Shown in pieces: positions 35,718 through 55,556 of a stretch of 64,000 nucleotides of DNA. Each line of letters starts with the position of its first letter. Within the stretch, counting starts at the first letter, position 1. The notes under the pieces were generated by a model. That model had not been told where the DNA came from and ran no database searches. It saw nothing but the letters and a program-made list of their open reading frames with translations. The translations under genes and the position numbers were made by a program. Origin of the DNA: Gaeumannomyces sp. JS-464 (Eukaryota > Ascomycota > Sordariomycetes > Magnaporthales > Magnaporthaceae); the NCBI GenBank assembly GCA_002197995.1, contig NGZR01000002.1:3100001-3164000 (forward strand). The letters run 5' to 3'.

Positions 35718-38700
35718 CTGGGCTTGGTCGTCCCCGGCGCTGGCTGCGCTGTGTGGCAGGACTGCGATAGACAGGCACACAGACTGCCCAGTTTGGAAAA
35801 GACACCATGCCACGGCAGCGTTTCCTGGCGTCATTTCACCTGCTCCCCGTGGAGAAAGCACAACGGCGAGTGGTCGTTGGTGTGGTGCGTTCTGGGTGGG
35901 CTGGCTCCAGCGTGGCAGAAGCGGCCAAAGTGAGTGGCTGACGAGCGATGCAACAACGATGCAACCCCAGCCGACCAGCCACCCCGGGACAAGCAGCGGG
36001 CAGGCCAGAACAGGCGCGGCGGTCAAACACAGCTGCGGGTAGGGATGGGGCTTGCTGCATTGCGCAAACAGTCAATTTGAGAACATGAAGGACATGAAGG
36101 GCCAGCTTCGGCTACTGCTGCAGCAAGGTCGAGGACGGCCAGCCATTGAATGAATGTCTGCGAGGCCAGGCCCCAGTCTACCTACCACATACTAGATAAC
36201 CCGAGCGGGCAACCGCCTCCGCTGCGCGAGCGGTGGGCTGCCTGTGGACATGGAGCCCGTGCAAGTCCAGAAAACAAGCAAAAACGAGAGGAAGGACCAG
36301 ACCCAGACAAGGCCGGGCGTGCCTTCCTGCCAGGGGAGACGAGTGGGCGTGCGTGCATTGAGGAAGGAAGTTACGATAATTGCGTTGTATCAGTGGCCGG
36401 GCCGGTGGGACCCTGCTGCCCCTGCTGCCCCTGCTGCTCCTGCCCTGCTCTCGACAGGGAGCACGCTTGCACGATCGGAACCAGGGTTGGAGGTGAGTGA
36501 GACTTGTCGGCCAAAAGCGACTAGGTTGGCGGGTTCAGATGGTGTAAGACGGAAAAGTCACATCCAGCCTCCATCCGGTCCTCCTCACCTGGTGGCACCT
36601 ATTGGGGTCATGTCTAGGTAGACGAGTGCGTGCTGCATGCGCATATGTCGGGTAGTTTTTCCCTTTCTTTTTTTTGTCTGTCGGCCAGGCGATCAAACCC
36701 CAAGCCCGGACCGGCCGCGCGCGCCCTTCCCGCCTGTCCGTCTTTTTGATATAAGGACGGGAACGGGAGCCCAACAGCGACCGGGAAGGCCGCGTCCCAC
36801 TTGGGCTCTGCTCGTGGGCGGGCAGTTGGGCTGGCGGTCGGACAGTCGACCCGTGTTCCATAAAAGCACGGAAGGTGCCTGGCTGCAGGTCAAAGTGTTG
36901 TTTGTTGCCGCGTCCACTCCTCTCGCTTCGCTTTCGCCTTGGTGGTGTCGGCCGCTTTACCCTACACGGCTAACCTCCGGTCGAAGGTGCTGGCTGTGAG
37001 TGGTGGGAACCTGAATAGAAGAGGGAATCTCAATGGTGGTTTGTCTCCGCCACCTCCGACGTGCATTGCTCAATTAATCTTTTGCTGATGAACATCAGAT
37101 TTTGGCTTGCATCATGTCACGCACGGTTCTGCCGTTCCGTTTCTGGTGTCTTGGTCTTGTTTTTTTTTTCTCTCTCTTGTTTTTTTTTCCCCAAGCCCCC
37201 GCGGCCCTCTGCGTTGCGGTGAAGGATATGTGGGCGTCTGGGGAATGCGCTCGGACAGCCTCAGGGGTAAAGTGACAAAAGTGACGACAGAAAAGGACAG
37301 GATTGGCATCCAGGGAGGGGTTCGAGCAAACCCCAACCCACAACAGCGCAATCCCAGGCAGAACCAGTCTGCTGGTCCTGGCACGCCACCGTCCCTCCCT
37401 CCCCCATCCCCTTGTGTGCTCCAGTGTGACGAAATGGATCCGGACGGGGTTGCCCAAGACTGCCGTCGTGACAGCATACCCACCCAGCCCAGCGTGACGA
37501 GCGGCGAGGAAGGAGGCTAACAGGCGCGTCATTCCTTCTTGGTCATCTTTTCTCCTTTTTTTTTTTTTGTACTTTTTTTTCCTTTTCTATTCCTCCGTAA
37601 TAAGCAGCTCGTAACCCGTTGGGCAGCAGCTCTGAGGCCAGGCCAGGATCAGCCCTTGCGGCTGCCAGTCCCATCCGGGATTTGCAGCCAAGATCAAGGT
37701 GAAGCAGTATGGTAAACGAGGTGGGCTGAATCCCGAGGGCTCGCGCCGGCGTCAAAACAGGTCGACAATTCGTGGGCAGAGAGCCAAAGGGCGAGCTTGC
37801 CGTGGCCTCGTCGGGGCTTGGCTGGCCGCCGCGACTGGCTGGCTGCCATGCACCACTCACACCCTGACCGCGAATCCCGCTGCCCATCCCACCGTCCACA
37901 TGGCGACCTAGCCGAGATCTCCGATTTGAACACCAGCCAGAAGAGCTCCTGTGGGCCAAACAAGGCGGGCGAGCGCACAACCCCCCTAATTTGACGCCAT
38001 CAGCCGGAGAGCTCTGGAGCCCCAGTTCGCCGACTTGCGGTTTTTCTGGCCTCTGGTTCTGGCGGACCAGGGCCAGCCGAGAGCCGCCCAAGCCCACCCA
38101 CACCGACCTGAAATCACTCCACCGCGTGCAGGTGGACGGCGAGCTCTCAATCTCTTCCTCGAGCCAGCAGCGTGCGTGCAGTTGTGCTCAATCTCAGGCT
38201 GTTGTATGTCTGTGCTGGCTGGACTCGGCAGAAGAGTCAGTGGCTTGCTCTGCCGGCACCCGTTTTACTCGGCCCGGTCGTTTGTGGTGGTTGATGTGGT
38301 TAGTTTTGGTTGTGCGGGCAATTGATTGGAAATTGGGGTGACTGCACCTACAAGAGCTGGCTGCGCCGTCGATCCCATCAAAATCAATCCCGCCCTCCTT
38401 CCTCCTCCTTCACCTTGGACCACGGTCCAGCCCACCTACTCACCCACCACCCACCCTCCATCCCATCTTTTTCCGTCTCGGCCGCCCTTGCATCCATGCG
38501 TTTGGCAGGCCAAGCTCCTCCTCGGTCCGCTTTCGGCAACAAGTGGCGTCACCGCGTTCGGAGACCCAAGTTTGGTCCAACTCAGGGACTGGTGGGGGTT
38601 GTTTTCTTGATCAGTGCGTTTATTTCTTAATTTATTATTTTATCTCATTTTCCCGCCATGACAGCTTCGGGATCCCGGGATCCCCTGTGTTTGGATGTGG

Positions 38701-39320
38701 GCGACACTTTGCTCCAACGGTCTTGGCCCTGCTCCTCCACTCGTTTGGTAATCCGCAATGTCACGGCGGGCGCTGCTGTCCACCCTCAGCGGTGCCCTCA
38801 CCTCCACAAACCTCGGCATGCCCCTTTGCGATGAGGGGGCCGCACGACCGCTCCCGTATCCACCGAACTGCCTGCAAAATTGCCGAGACGCCAAATTTGT
38901 TTGCAGCCGCCGGAATCTCCCATGCGGCCTGCAGCAGCTGCGACAGTGGCACGTTGCGCATGAGGCAGACCTGCCCGTGAGCAAGAGCAGCCATCAATGA
39001 TTTCCATGCGCCACCGCTCGCTTTCGGCCAGCAGCACAGGATCTACAAAGAGGTGGTTATGGCTAGCCGCCACCATCAAGATTGAGGTTACACGAGCGAA
39101 AAAGATTGCGGCGAGGAGAGGCGCACAGCAAAAAAAAAAAAGAAAAAAGGGGAGGAAGACCAGGCCAACAGGATGGATGGTTACACACAAACAGATGCCG
39201 ACCTCAACTTCCATCTCCTCCTCCACTCGGCGCTGGGACACACCAGGAGCGGGGAGGCAGACCAAGATGAAGCACGCCAAACTCCCCTTCGCTGCAACGC
39301 CCAATTTCCTGCAAGACTGA

Positions 39321-39360
39321 CACGTTCCCACGTTCCCACGTTCCCACGTTCCCACGTTCC
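39321..39360. repeat. (CACGTTCC)5 minisatellite
   Basis: Five perfect tandem copies of the octamer CACGTTCC. Each unit contains CACGTT, one base away from the E-box CACGTG, so the array could present regularly spaced half-sites. Confidence 0.9.
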
Positions 39361-42300
39361 CCTGGATCGACACTCTGCCCCTCCAAAAGGCCCCGACTCC
39401 ATATGCCGTGTTCTATGCGACCTCCATCTCCAACTCTTTCTCGGCCCCACCTGCCGCCTATTTTATAATAGCGGGCAAACACTGTGGCCTAGCTAGCCAC
39501 GCGCCCAAATCCCCTCTATTTTTCTTCCTTTTCTTCCCTCTCTCCTTATTTTTGATTTTTTTTCACCTGCGCACTGTCGGACTAAATCCCCCGCGGCCCG
39601 TCGCGAGCCGACCCAGTGTGTCAGTCTGGTGCAAGCCGACCGCTCTGTGCCTCTGACAAAAAAGAAAAAAGAAAAAAAAAAAAAAAGTGGGAAAAAGAAG
39701 ACCAGAGCTGTCGGCGACCACCATGCAAGCGGGTGGACGAGTAGGGCCAACAACGAATGAGATGGTGCTACCACTGGTGACGGTTGGCTCGTTTCTTTTC
39801 CCAGATCATTTTTTTGCTGCTGTCCCTGTCCGCCTGTCTGCATCCTCAGATCCAGGCTCGGCATGCTCGCAAGTGGAGAGACAGGCGTGGCAGGTAAGCT
39901 CAGAGGCTTTTGCCTTGGAGACTCCACCCGTGCTGGCCCTATTCCTCACTTGCATGCGATGGCGCAGCTGGTGGGCGCTGCTCCCGGGTTTGAGATCTCG
40001 TTCGATTCTTCTCCCCGTCAATATGACCAAAATTCTGTTCCCTTCCCCCGCTGTTCCCTCTTATCATGTCACCTGCAGGAAAGGAGAGAATCGAGTGACC
40101 GATCCAAAGTTCCTGGCCCACTAAAGAACATGACCGAAGAAGCCATCCTTTGAGCCGTCATGTTGCTATCGTCATACAATACCCTCTTGTGGCTAGCTGC
40201 CTGAGCGCTATGTGCCGGTGAGGCGTTGAGCGGCTGCATTCTTAAATCACAGCCGCGACTTGCGACCCACCCCCCTCCTCACACGCTTGTTCTCTTGGGA
40301 GAAAAGCGTCTCACTAGGTTGGGTTGGGGGGGCTCTTTTTTCGGCTGTGTAGTGCCTAGCGCAGGCCGGGGCGAAAGCCTGACAAGGCACGCTACACCTA
40401 AGGTGAGCAAGCAGCGCAACCCACCCTGGCCTCCCGGGCGGACGGTGAGGGCCAGGTCGGTCGGCGGTTTGTTGGTCGTCAGACCCCTGGAATCAAATCT
40501 CCCAGCCCTCTCTCATGTTGCAGTCTGGAGTTTGAAGTCTTGTTTGCCGACCTATAGCCACCGCACGTCAACTATACCCCGTGCCCCGGCAACACACACA
40601 CACACACACCACCACCTTCCCTTCCTCGCCGCTGTCATGTTTCTCTCGTTGACTCCCCCCTGCATCCCGGATATCATAATCGCCAGAGTCATTTGTGCAC
40701 CAAGTGACTGACTGCAACGTCCTTTTGTCTCGGGCGCAACCGGTCCCTGTCCGGTTGTGGAGATGGCTCAACAGAGAGGGAGCGGGGAAACAGATGGTCG
40801 CCGCTAGAGGAGCCCGGGGTGCCGCGCCAGAAGCTCGCAGAGAGCCTTGGACCGTAAACAGCTCTCGGGCGTTCCCAGATGCGGCCAAGCTTTGTTGGGC
40901 AGGGAACCTTGGCGTCCTAGCCCCTCAAGCAGCCTCTCCCCCAGCTCTCTCGGTCAGCCCTGAGTCAAGCCAGGGGTTCGAGATGATCATCTCAGCCCAC
41001 CAACGACGCCGAAGATGTTGCTGCTAGATCTACCGACCCCTCCCACTGCGCTTACCCCGACAGTGGCCCTTAGCAGCTCGGAAAGCCACACAAGCAAGAG
41101 AGCAGGGCCCAAAAAAAAGTGCTGGGGATTCTGCGGCCCGGGGTGTCTGCCTCCCCAGTACGTCCTACCGGTATGATGACCCCATTCACGGGCGTGATTG
41201 CTCTGGTAACCTTACCTACCTATCTACCTAGTTAGTTGGTTGGTCTATCGGAGAGAAACACTGCGGGGAAGCGCGAGACTATCACTTTCCCTCCCGGGAA
41301 CGCCTCATCGGAGCCGACAAGAAACCCTCCTCCCAGAATCCGCTCGGCAAACGAGGTGATGGGCCTCCCGCAGGGGACTTTTGTTGCCGCGAGTTGACCG
41401 ACTGACCCCCTTCCAACCTGCCACCACACCCCGTGAATGGTTTTGCAGAGGGAAAAGAAAAAAAAAAAAAAAAAAAAAAAAAAGCAAAGAGAAGTGTTTC
41501 TTTGCTTCTGATTGTTGGGGGCGAAGCGGGGATCGCGGGCTTTGCTGGCGATCCGTCAACATGTGCGCTTCCCGTTTGGGGTTCACGGGAAAAGCAGGAC
41601 GGGGATGAGGCTGGTATGTCCACAAATCAAAAATCAAATATATCATTTACACGCGCCACTGCGTCGCCTTCCTCGTCACTTTGGTCTTTCTTTTCTTTTT
41701 TTTACTTTTTTTTTTTCCTTTTTTTTCCGGTCCCTCTTCCACACCGAGTAGAGGCTACATGGTCGGCAGATCTCAAGGCAGCTGGCATGTTTCACGGCAT
41801 GCGCCTGGTGCCTAGGTCAAAGGGAAGAACCGCATGCCTGTGGGAAGCGCCCACGTGCAGGTTCTGAAAGCAAATAGCAAGACCGACTACTTTCTTTTTT
41901 TTTTTTCATTCCTAATCTGTCTGTTTTCGCACCCTTTGTTCATTCCTCTGTTTCTGTTTCCTTCAGTCTCGGCTATCCTTTTTTGCCCTTTTTCTTCTGG
42001 GCCCCTTTTCTATTTTAGCCATAACTCCCTGGCCCTCCCTGCTGCTCCGCTGTGAGGGAATACAACTCTGGGCCTACCCGAGGCGGCCCCCGCTTGAATC
42101 CTCTCGTCAAAGAAAAAAAGAAAAGAAAAAAAAAAAAAACTCGCTTGAGCCTGGAACCTTGCTCCATCCGCCATCCACCGGCCCACATTCCATGTTCTTG
42201 CGGTCAGTCACCTATCCCAGCTGGCGGCGGCGGCGGCGGTGGTGGTTGTGGCCGCTGCGCCGCTTCGTGTCCCGCCGCGCCCCCTGGTGACACTTTGTGT

Positions 42301-44122
42301 GACCCGCTCTTGCGACGGAAGACGTTCCGCTCGTGGTGGTTGGTCAGTTTGATGGGCGGAGCAAGCTTCTCATTTTGATTTGCTGGTTTTTTTCACTTCT
42401 TTTCTTTGCTTTTCTTCTTTTTTTTTTTTTTTTTTCTTCTTTTGCTTGTCAAAACCAGAAGGTGGGTTTCTCTCATTGGGAAACGAAACCAATGGTGAAC
42501 GGATGCGATTTGATCCTCGTTTAAATGGGGCGCAGTCCAGCCCATCCATCATCAACCCACAACGGAAAAGGAAGATATGTGCGAGGTAGGTGGTGGACAG
42601 CCAAAAGATGTTGGGTTCACATGGCCGTCAGCCGCTGCGGCCTCCCTTTTGCCATGCCGGCTGACAGGGCATGGGTTTGAGATTGGCGAGCTGTGGTGTG
42701 TGGTGTGTAACGCTGGTGGTGGTGGGTTTCCCAATTATTAGGTTCAGTCTGACACGGTCGGCAGCTCTGGAAGAGGCAGAGGCGGGCGAGACGCGAAAGA
42801 GCTCGCCCAGCCCTGGGGTGGGTGGTGGTGTGGGTGTGCGTGGTGGCGTATGGTCCCCGGGTTCCCCACCTCACCCACCCGCTTTTTTCTTGATGAGCGC
42901 CGCTGGTGCTGGGAAAGGCCACTAGGATGGCTTGGCGGCCAATATATCAAAAGGCCGGGCCAGATTGAGGGGGTTGAGACCCCGACCGAATAAGCCACCA
43001 AACACGGCCGGATTGAAGAAAAAAAGAAGAAAAAAAGAAGAAAAAAAGATCCAAAGACAGTACTGTAACAGAACAAGGACAAACTGAAGCCCAAGCTTGG
43101 CTGTATCCCCTCTCGGGATACGACATGGACTGCGAACCCGGCCAGGGTCCGGGAATAAACAAACCCCAGCCATGGACATGATGGATGCATGATGAAAACG
43201 AAACCCTACCCATCAGATCAGATATCGCGACAGTCGTTCAGTCAGTCAGCAGCAGCAGCAGCAGCAGCGGCGCATGGCAGTTGTGGGTGCCGTTGCATCC
43301 TGTCAGCATAGCAAAACCTGCTCCCGGGTCGCTGCCGACGCGGCGTGCCGAGTTGGTTATCTTCTTTCTTTTCTTTTCCTTTTTTTTTTTTTTTTCTTTT
43401 CTTTTCCTTTTTTTTTCTTTTCTTTCTTTTCTGTGTTTACTTTTTGCGTTCCCTCATTTGAGCGGGCCGCCCATATTGGGCCATGTGACCCTGGATGGAT
43501 CCAGCCAAGGTCCCTTTGACCTGCCTGAAGCTGTCCCTTTTTTGGCTCTTCTTTGCTTTTTTTTTTTGAATTACTTGGAAAATGTGCGGTTTGTTGTCAA
43601 GCCGCCACACCACACCCCGCTCCTCTGAGCTGGCGGCCGCCCCTCCTCCTTTTCCCACCAATTCCCCCCCCCCCTCCTCTGCCGTCTCACCATGCCACTC
43701 TTTTCTTTCCCTCTCCCCCACATACTGGCAAGGAGGGGGAGGAGGTGGGTAGGCTCACCGGTTTCCATTCTCAAATAGTCCGAACCTAACATGTGCCGCT
43801 GCTGCGAATCCTCTTGGGTACTACCCAACACCTCCCTCCCTTCTCTCCCGTCATCCTTCCAAGCGCCTCTGTTTTCAGCCTTGGCTAGATATATATCGGG
43901 GAGAGAATGATGTGGCGGAAAAATGATGCGAAGGTGTGGTTTGTTTCAGTGTATGGAGGCGCCTGCGTGTGTTCCACCAAAACGACTGATTATGTTTCCA
44001 GCGATATGGTCCAGCCGGGGAAAAAGTGGTCGTGTGAGTGAGAGGGTGTGTGTGTGTGTGGTGTGTGGGAGGATCCATTCCCCATGTTTTTGGCGCACAC
44101 CATCAACCAGCTCGCTGACTAA

Positions 44123-44142
44123 CTGGCTGGCTGGCTGGCTGG
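44123..44142. repeat. (CTGG)5 microsatellite
   Basis: Five perfect tetranucleotide units downstream of a (GT)n run. No coding context. Confidence 0.85.
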
Positions 44143-45386
44143 ACCGCCCGCAGCTCAATCCCCCTTCACCTCCGTCCCATTCAGCCTTTCCCCTTTTCTG
44201 CCATCTGCAGCTGTTGGGTTTGGCGTCCCCCGGCCCCGCGACGAACCAGTGGGTGGCGGATGACGGCCGCTCCAGCAGCAGATGCCATGCACGATCATCT
44301 ATCAAGTTTAGCCTCGCTGCACCTCATCTGCTTCTCGGAAATCTCTCTCTTCTTCCTCCTGATAGGCTCAACCATGTCTCCTGCTCCGTCGCCTCGCTTT
44401 CGGTTTCTTTCTTTCTTTCTTTTTTCCTTAATTTTTTTCGATCTCCGGTTTTAGCGCTCGCAAAAAAGCCTCTATCTCCACCCCACTCAAGTGGGTGGCG
44501 GACGCCTTCACACTTTGACCCCATCGTACCTCCGACACGCGGATGTAAATCTTCAAGGTGAAGGGGAGAGGGGTAAGAAAAAAAAAGAAAAAAGAAACAA
44601 AAAAAAATATGGACACTTCGGAGTCATGTATGCAGCGTCATACCAAACTAGGCCCCTTTGATGTCTCCCTCCCCCTGACCCGTGCGTTCACGAACACCGT
44701 ATGGGAACAGGAACCAACAGGTCCCACACGCACCTGTCAGGAAAGGAGAAAAGGTTGGCGGATGGTCGTCGTCAGCGATAGGGGGAGGGGCCAGCCCGTC
44801 AGGGGTTGTTTCCATCTCCAAGGGTTGGGTTGGGTTACTACACGACAGAGACTGACTTCCATGGGCCAGCGAACGAAGGAACCATTGGCAAACTCTTGGC
44901 GTTGCCTTGGGTCTTTGCCCGCCCCCTGCCTACCCTCGCTTGGGCTGGCAACGGGGCACCGGGTTATGCGAGAAACAACATCGCCATAGCACGGCAGCAT
45001 GTGCCCATCAGATGTTGCTCGCGCGGCCCTTGGGCCATCGTGGCTGATCTGTCACATGTGTCCTTGTTGTGGATTCTCCCCGTCTGGGTCCCAGTCTTTT
45101 GTTCAGCTCATATTTCTCATTCTGATTCTGCCCTGTCTTGCGCGTATGACGTATCCTCTAACTCCTCACCTCCCAGTGAATTTCCAGGTCGTCATTTATT
45201 CTTCGCCGCCCAATTAACCGACAGATTCGAGCTGGAGAGTGAGTGAAGTACCTGGACATATCGAATCGGTACGTAGCCAAGCACAGGTAGGTTGGTAGTA
45301 ACATGTCCGCTCAATAAATGCTGTTGCAAGACAGAACTGCTTGCCATGTGTCTTCGGCATCTGGCCAAGGCCGTGTCGTACTATAT

Positions 45387-51578
<6,192 letters not shown>

Positions 51579-52935
51579 CGCGCCTCGTCGCGGGTGGTAG
51601 CAGGTCCGACTTAGGATGACATGGACGGAGAAGCTACGGCGGCGCGGAGGAGGAGGATGGCGATTGCAAATTAATGGCTGGCAGCAGCTTTCTTGTGTTT
51701 TGCGGCGCGTCGATGGAGTGCTTGGATATATACAACAAAGGAGGGGGATGGAAGCCTGCACAGAGTGTCGCCAGGCACGCGAGGGACAGGAACAATGCAA
51801 AGAAAGGCGGCCGTCGGAAATGGAACTATTTGAGTGGGTGCCTAGGAAGCATCCAGAAGAGCGAGCAATCAGCTTGCCCCCGATTACCTCACCAAACAAC
51901 AGCGGCCCACCCGCTAAAAAGAGCTTGCCCGCCCTCTGCACCGACTTGCCGGCGACCCACCCATGCAACGGAAGTCGGAGTTCCTTCCCACCCTGGCCTC
52001 CCTCGAGGTCACTTGCAGCCTCATCCTTGGGCTGGCGTGCCACACTAATTGTTCAGAAGAGTTGCACGTCTTGGGAGGCTCTTATTGCACGGTAAGCAGG
52101 CGCACGAAGGAAGGTGGGACGATACCGCGAGATGCGCGGGTGTCTGTGCAATGTCGCGGTGTGGTACATTATTAATCCCAGATGGAGCTTGATGGAGGCT
52201 AAAGGAGCGTCCGCAAACGGACGGGAATTTATAATCCTTAGCAGGGCGATGAAAAGACCGCCAGCTTGGCAAGATCCTCCGATTTTAGCACACCAATATC
52301 GGGTGGGTATCATGGCGAGCATGGCCAATCGTGGACCAGGCATTCATAAGACCGCATTCAGTCAATAGAGTCTACCTAGGTGTAGTACGTGAGTGCATGG
52401 TAGTTACCGGGGAGCTCGGGTGATTCGACCTACATTTGAACGGCAAGCAAGCGGCACAGATTCCCTTCATGCATATTCGGGCGGGAACCCTTTGCTTCAG
52501 ACACGAGCCCCCACAAAGCTTGGATTGCGCACATATCATGGCGGGGTTAAGGTTGATGGACGAATGACGTCTCTGGGGTGCCAACCCGCCTGCATAACAG
52601 ACCCTCCACTCAGCATCTGAGATAGTCCGTAGACGTCCTCCGTTCACCAGAGGCATGTAAAAAAGAAGAAGAAAAAAAACACTGCCGCCATCCCTGCAGA
52701 CTCGCCCACATTGATGCCGTCTGCAGTTCGCGCGTCGCATGCTTCCTCATTCTTACTCGTTCTGTTCCTGTTTGTCGCCTTCTTCCCGGGCGTGTTCCAC
52801 TACCTGTTCTGGTCCCTCCCCCTGGCAGTAATCACCGCAGACCCGGCCCGTTTGAGGTTCACATCATCGGCACGGGACTCGTCATCTTCCTCTTCCTCTT
52901 CTCACCACCGCTACGCATCCTCACCTTCGGCCAGG
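51579..52935. promoter_or_regulatory. Divergent intergenic region between the ABCC transporter and YjbQ-family genes
   Basis: 1.36 kb containing both promoters. An ATG at 52714 is in frame with the YjbQ-family start at 52936 and would add 74 residues with a hydrophobic stretch; it is treated here as leader. No other gene seen. Confidence 0.45.
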
Positions 52936-53597
52936 ATGAGCTGGTTCCAGACGCAGTTCATGCTCCCAGCCAGGGCTCGCGGCTCGTATCTCATCACTGA
53001 TACCGTCACCAAGGAGCTGCCCGAAATCAAGAACTATAAAGTCGGGCTGCTCCACCTCTTTATCCAGCACACGAGCTGCGCGCTGAGCTTGAACGAGAAC
53101 TGGGACGCCGACGTGCGCGAGGATATGAGCAACGCCCTCGACCGGATAGCCCCAGATGCCGGTCCTAAGGGCGAGGAGCTCTACCTTCACAGTGCCGAGG
53201 GCCCGGACGACATGCCGGTGAGTCGAACCCTTATGGATCTGCTGCCTCATCCATTCTCACATCCTGGGCCATGACTCGCCCAGCACCTCCGGAACTGTTT
53301 CTTAATCGTATCGCCGGTGCTGACGGGTTCGCCTCGCCATCCTTTCGTAGGCTCACATAAAGTCGGCACTGATTGGCGCCTCCGTCTCGATCCCAATCTC
53401 CAACGGCAAGCTGGCCACGGGAACCTGGCAAGGAATTTGGTATCTCGAGTTCAGGTGAGTTCAGATGCATGCATGCCCTTCAACCGTCTCGGGGCATGCT
53501 GTTCTAATCAAACACGCGATATATTCCCCTTAAACACGATAGAGCCCACAAGCACTCGCGCAAGATTGTTGCCACGATCCAGGGCGAGAAGATGTAG
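52936..53597 (+). CDS. YjbQ/UPF0047 family protein
   Basis: Three exons: 52936..53217, 53351..53454 and 53543..53597, encoding 146 residues. Donors are GTGAGT twice; acceptors are CGTAG and GATAG. The start [20 protein letters not shown] matches the usual family start. Family blocks follow: [55 protein letters not shown] and [15 protein letters not shown]. The His in FIQHTS and the HIK histidine belong to the conserved metal-site pattern of UPF0047. Bacterial YjbQ has been reported to rescue thiamine-phosphate synthesis, but the role in fungi is unknown. The gene converges on the CFIm25 gene 320 bp away. Confidence 0.92.
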
Positions 53598-53917
53598 ATT
53601 TCTTCACGAGCATGTCACGATCCGTGTCTTTTAAGGGTGGAGGTAGACAACTCTCTCTTATCGTTTCAAGTCTTGCTGGCAATGAAAACATAATCTTTTC
53701 GAAAAGATCCCTAATTCTTGCAGGGCTGAGCCCGTGCCCGATCTCAAAACTCCAGACGCCGTTATCGCCGCGAACCAGGTTATGGTGAAGCCCTTTCTCG
53801 TGGTTCATCAGTCTCAAGTAAGACATCCATTCACAAAGGCCTTCAAAGAAGGGTATGGTGGTAGGAGGCCATAAAAGCACAAAAAGCGTGAAGGGAATTA
53901 GATGCAACGACGCGCCT
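53598..53917. other. Short convergent 3' region
   Basis: 320 bp between two convergent stop codons, so the 3' UTRs probably abut or overlap. No gene or distinct terminator signal seen. Confidence 0.5.
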
Positions 53918-54815
<898 letters not shown>

Positions 54816-55556
54816 GCTGGGGGTTTCGCGAGGCAGAACGAGGTGGTTCGCGACCAGGCGACGTTGTTCGTTTGGCGCGGTCGTCAAAAAAAAAAAAAAA
54901 AAAAATGGGAAAAATAGACGCGGCTTGAAAAGGTCGTTGTGGTGGCAGGCGGTATCGCGCCTGCATTGAACGACAGGCCGCCGACTCCTTAGGTAAGCAG
55001 CCCGAATTTTGGGTGCGACGCAACCCGATTAGGAGGCACGGTTCGCTTTCCTGACTGTGCCTCATCCGCCCAGTCTTTTTCACGATCCCAAATACAGGTA
55101 TCTAGGTAGTCGTGCGCATACATGAATTTATGGTATCAGACTAAGCATATTATCATTTGTGATCCTAGCTAGTGCTACTTTAACTGTATGCCGTTGGTAT
55201 TCACGCCTCATATAGACGGGGACTTGCAGCTTTTCGGGGTGAAAATATGTTGGCATATCGACTACCGAGCTGCTCAACATCCACGCGCGAGGCTAGCTAT
55301 ATACCTTCTATGGCGGACTAGGTATTGGTAGCCAGCTTTCAAGAAAGCCCCGGGCCGACAAAATTGCCTCATTGAATAGTACAGTTCCTTTCACGTTAAT
55401 GCCCTCTTTTGATGCGTTCAGCTCCAGGCAGATTTGAAGCGGCGATCGGAATTTTGATTGTGACGTCCATAGCATCCGCCGAAGGTACCAAGTCGCCCAC
55501 ATGATATCACTCGAGGCTCCCAGATATGCTATTTCACAGTACGAGGGCAAATTTCG
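54816..55556. other. Region upstream of CFIm25, no gene seen
   Basis: Contains an A19 run at 54887-54905 (a T-tract in the CFIm25 leader) and then an AT-richer stretch (55080-55300) that marks the start of a compositionally different segment reaching about 56.8 kb. Confidence 0.45.

Larger units (their letters stand above)
31553..45386. other. Gene-poor region of 13.8 kb
   Basis: Lies 5' of the DUF2841 gene and 3' of the ABC transporter gene. All open frames are short, overlap each other in several frames, carry no family motif and track the underlying C/T or G/A bias. The region is crowded with homopolymers and microsatellites: a T29 run (35689-35717), A26 (41458-41483), T-rich tracts around 42417-42436 and 43378-43434, (CA)n at 40590-40608 and (GT)n at 44046-44060. 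The part near 31553-32100 belongs to the DUF2841 gene leader and its upstream intron (31833-31553). I see no tRNA, 5S rRNA or transposon sequence. A long non-coding transcript or a large regulatory region is possible but unproven. Confidence 0.5.
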
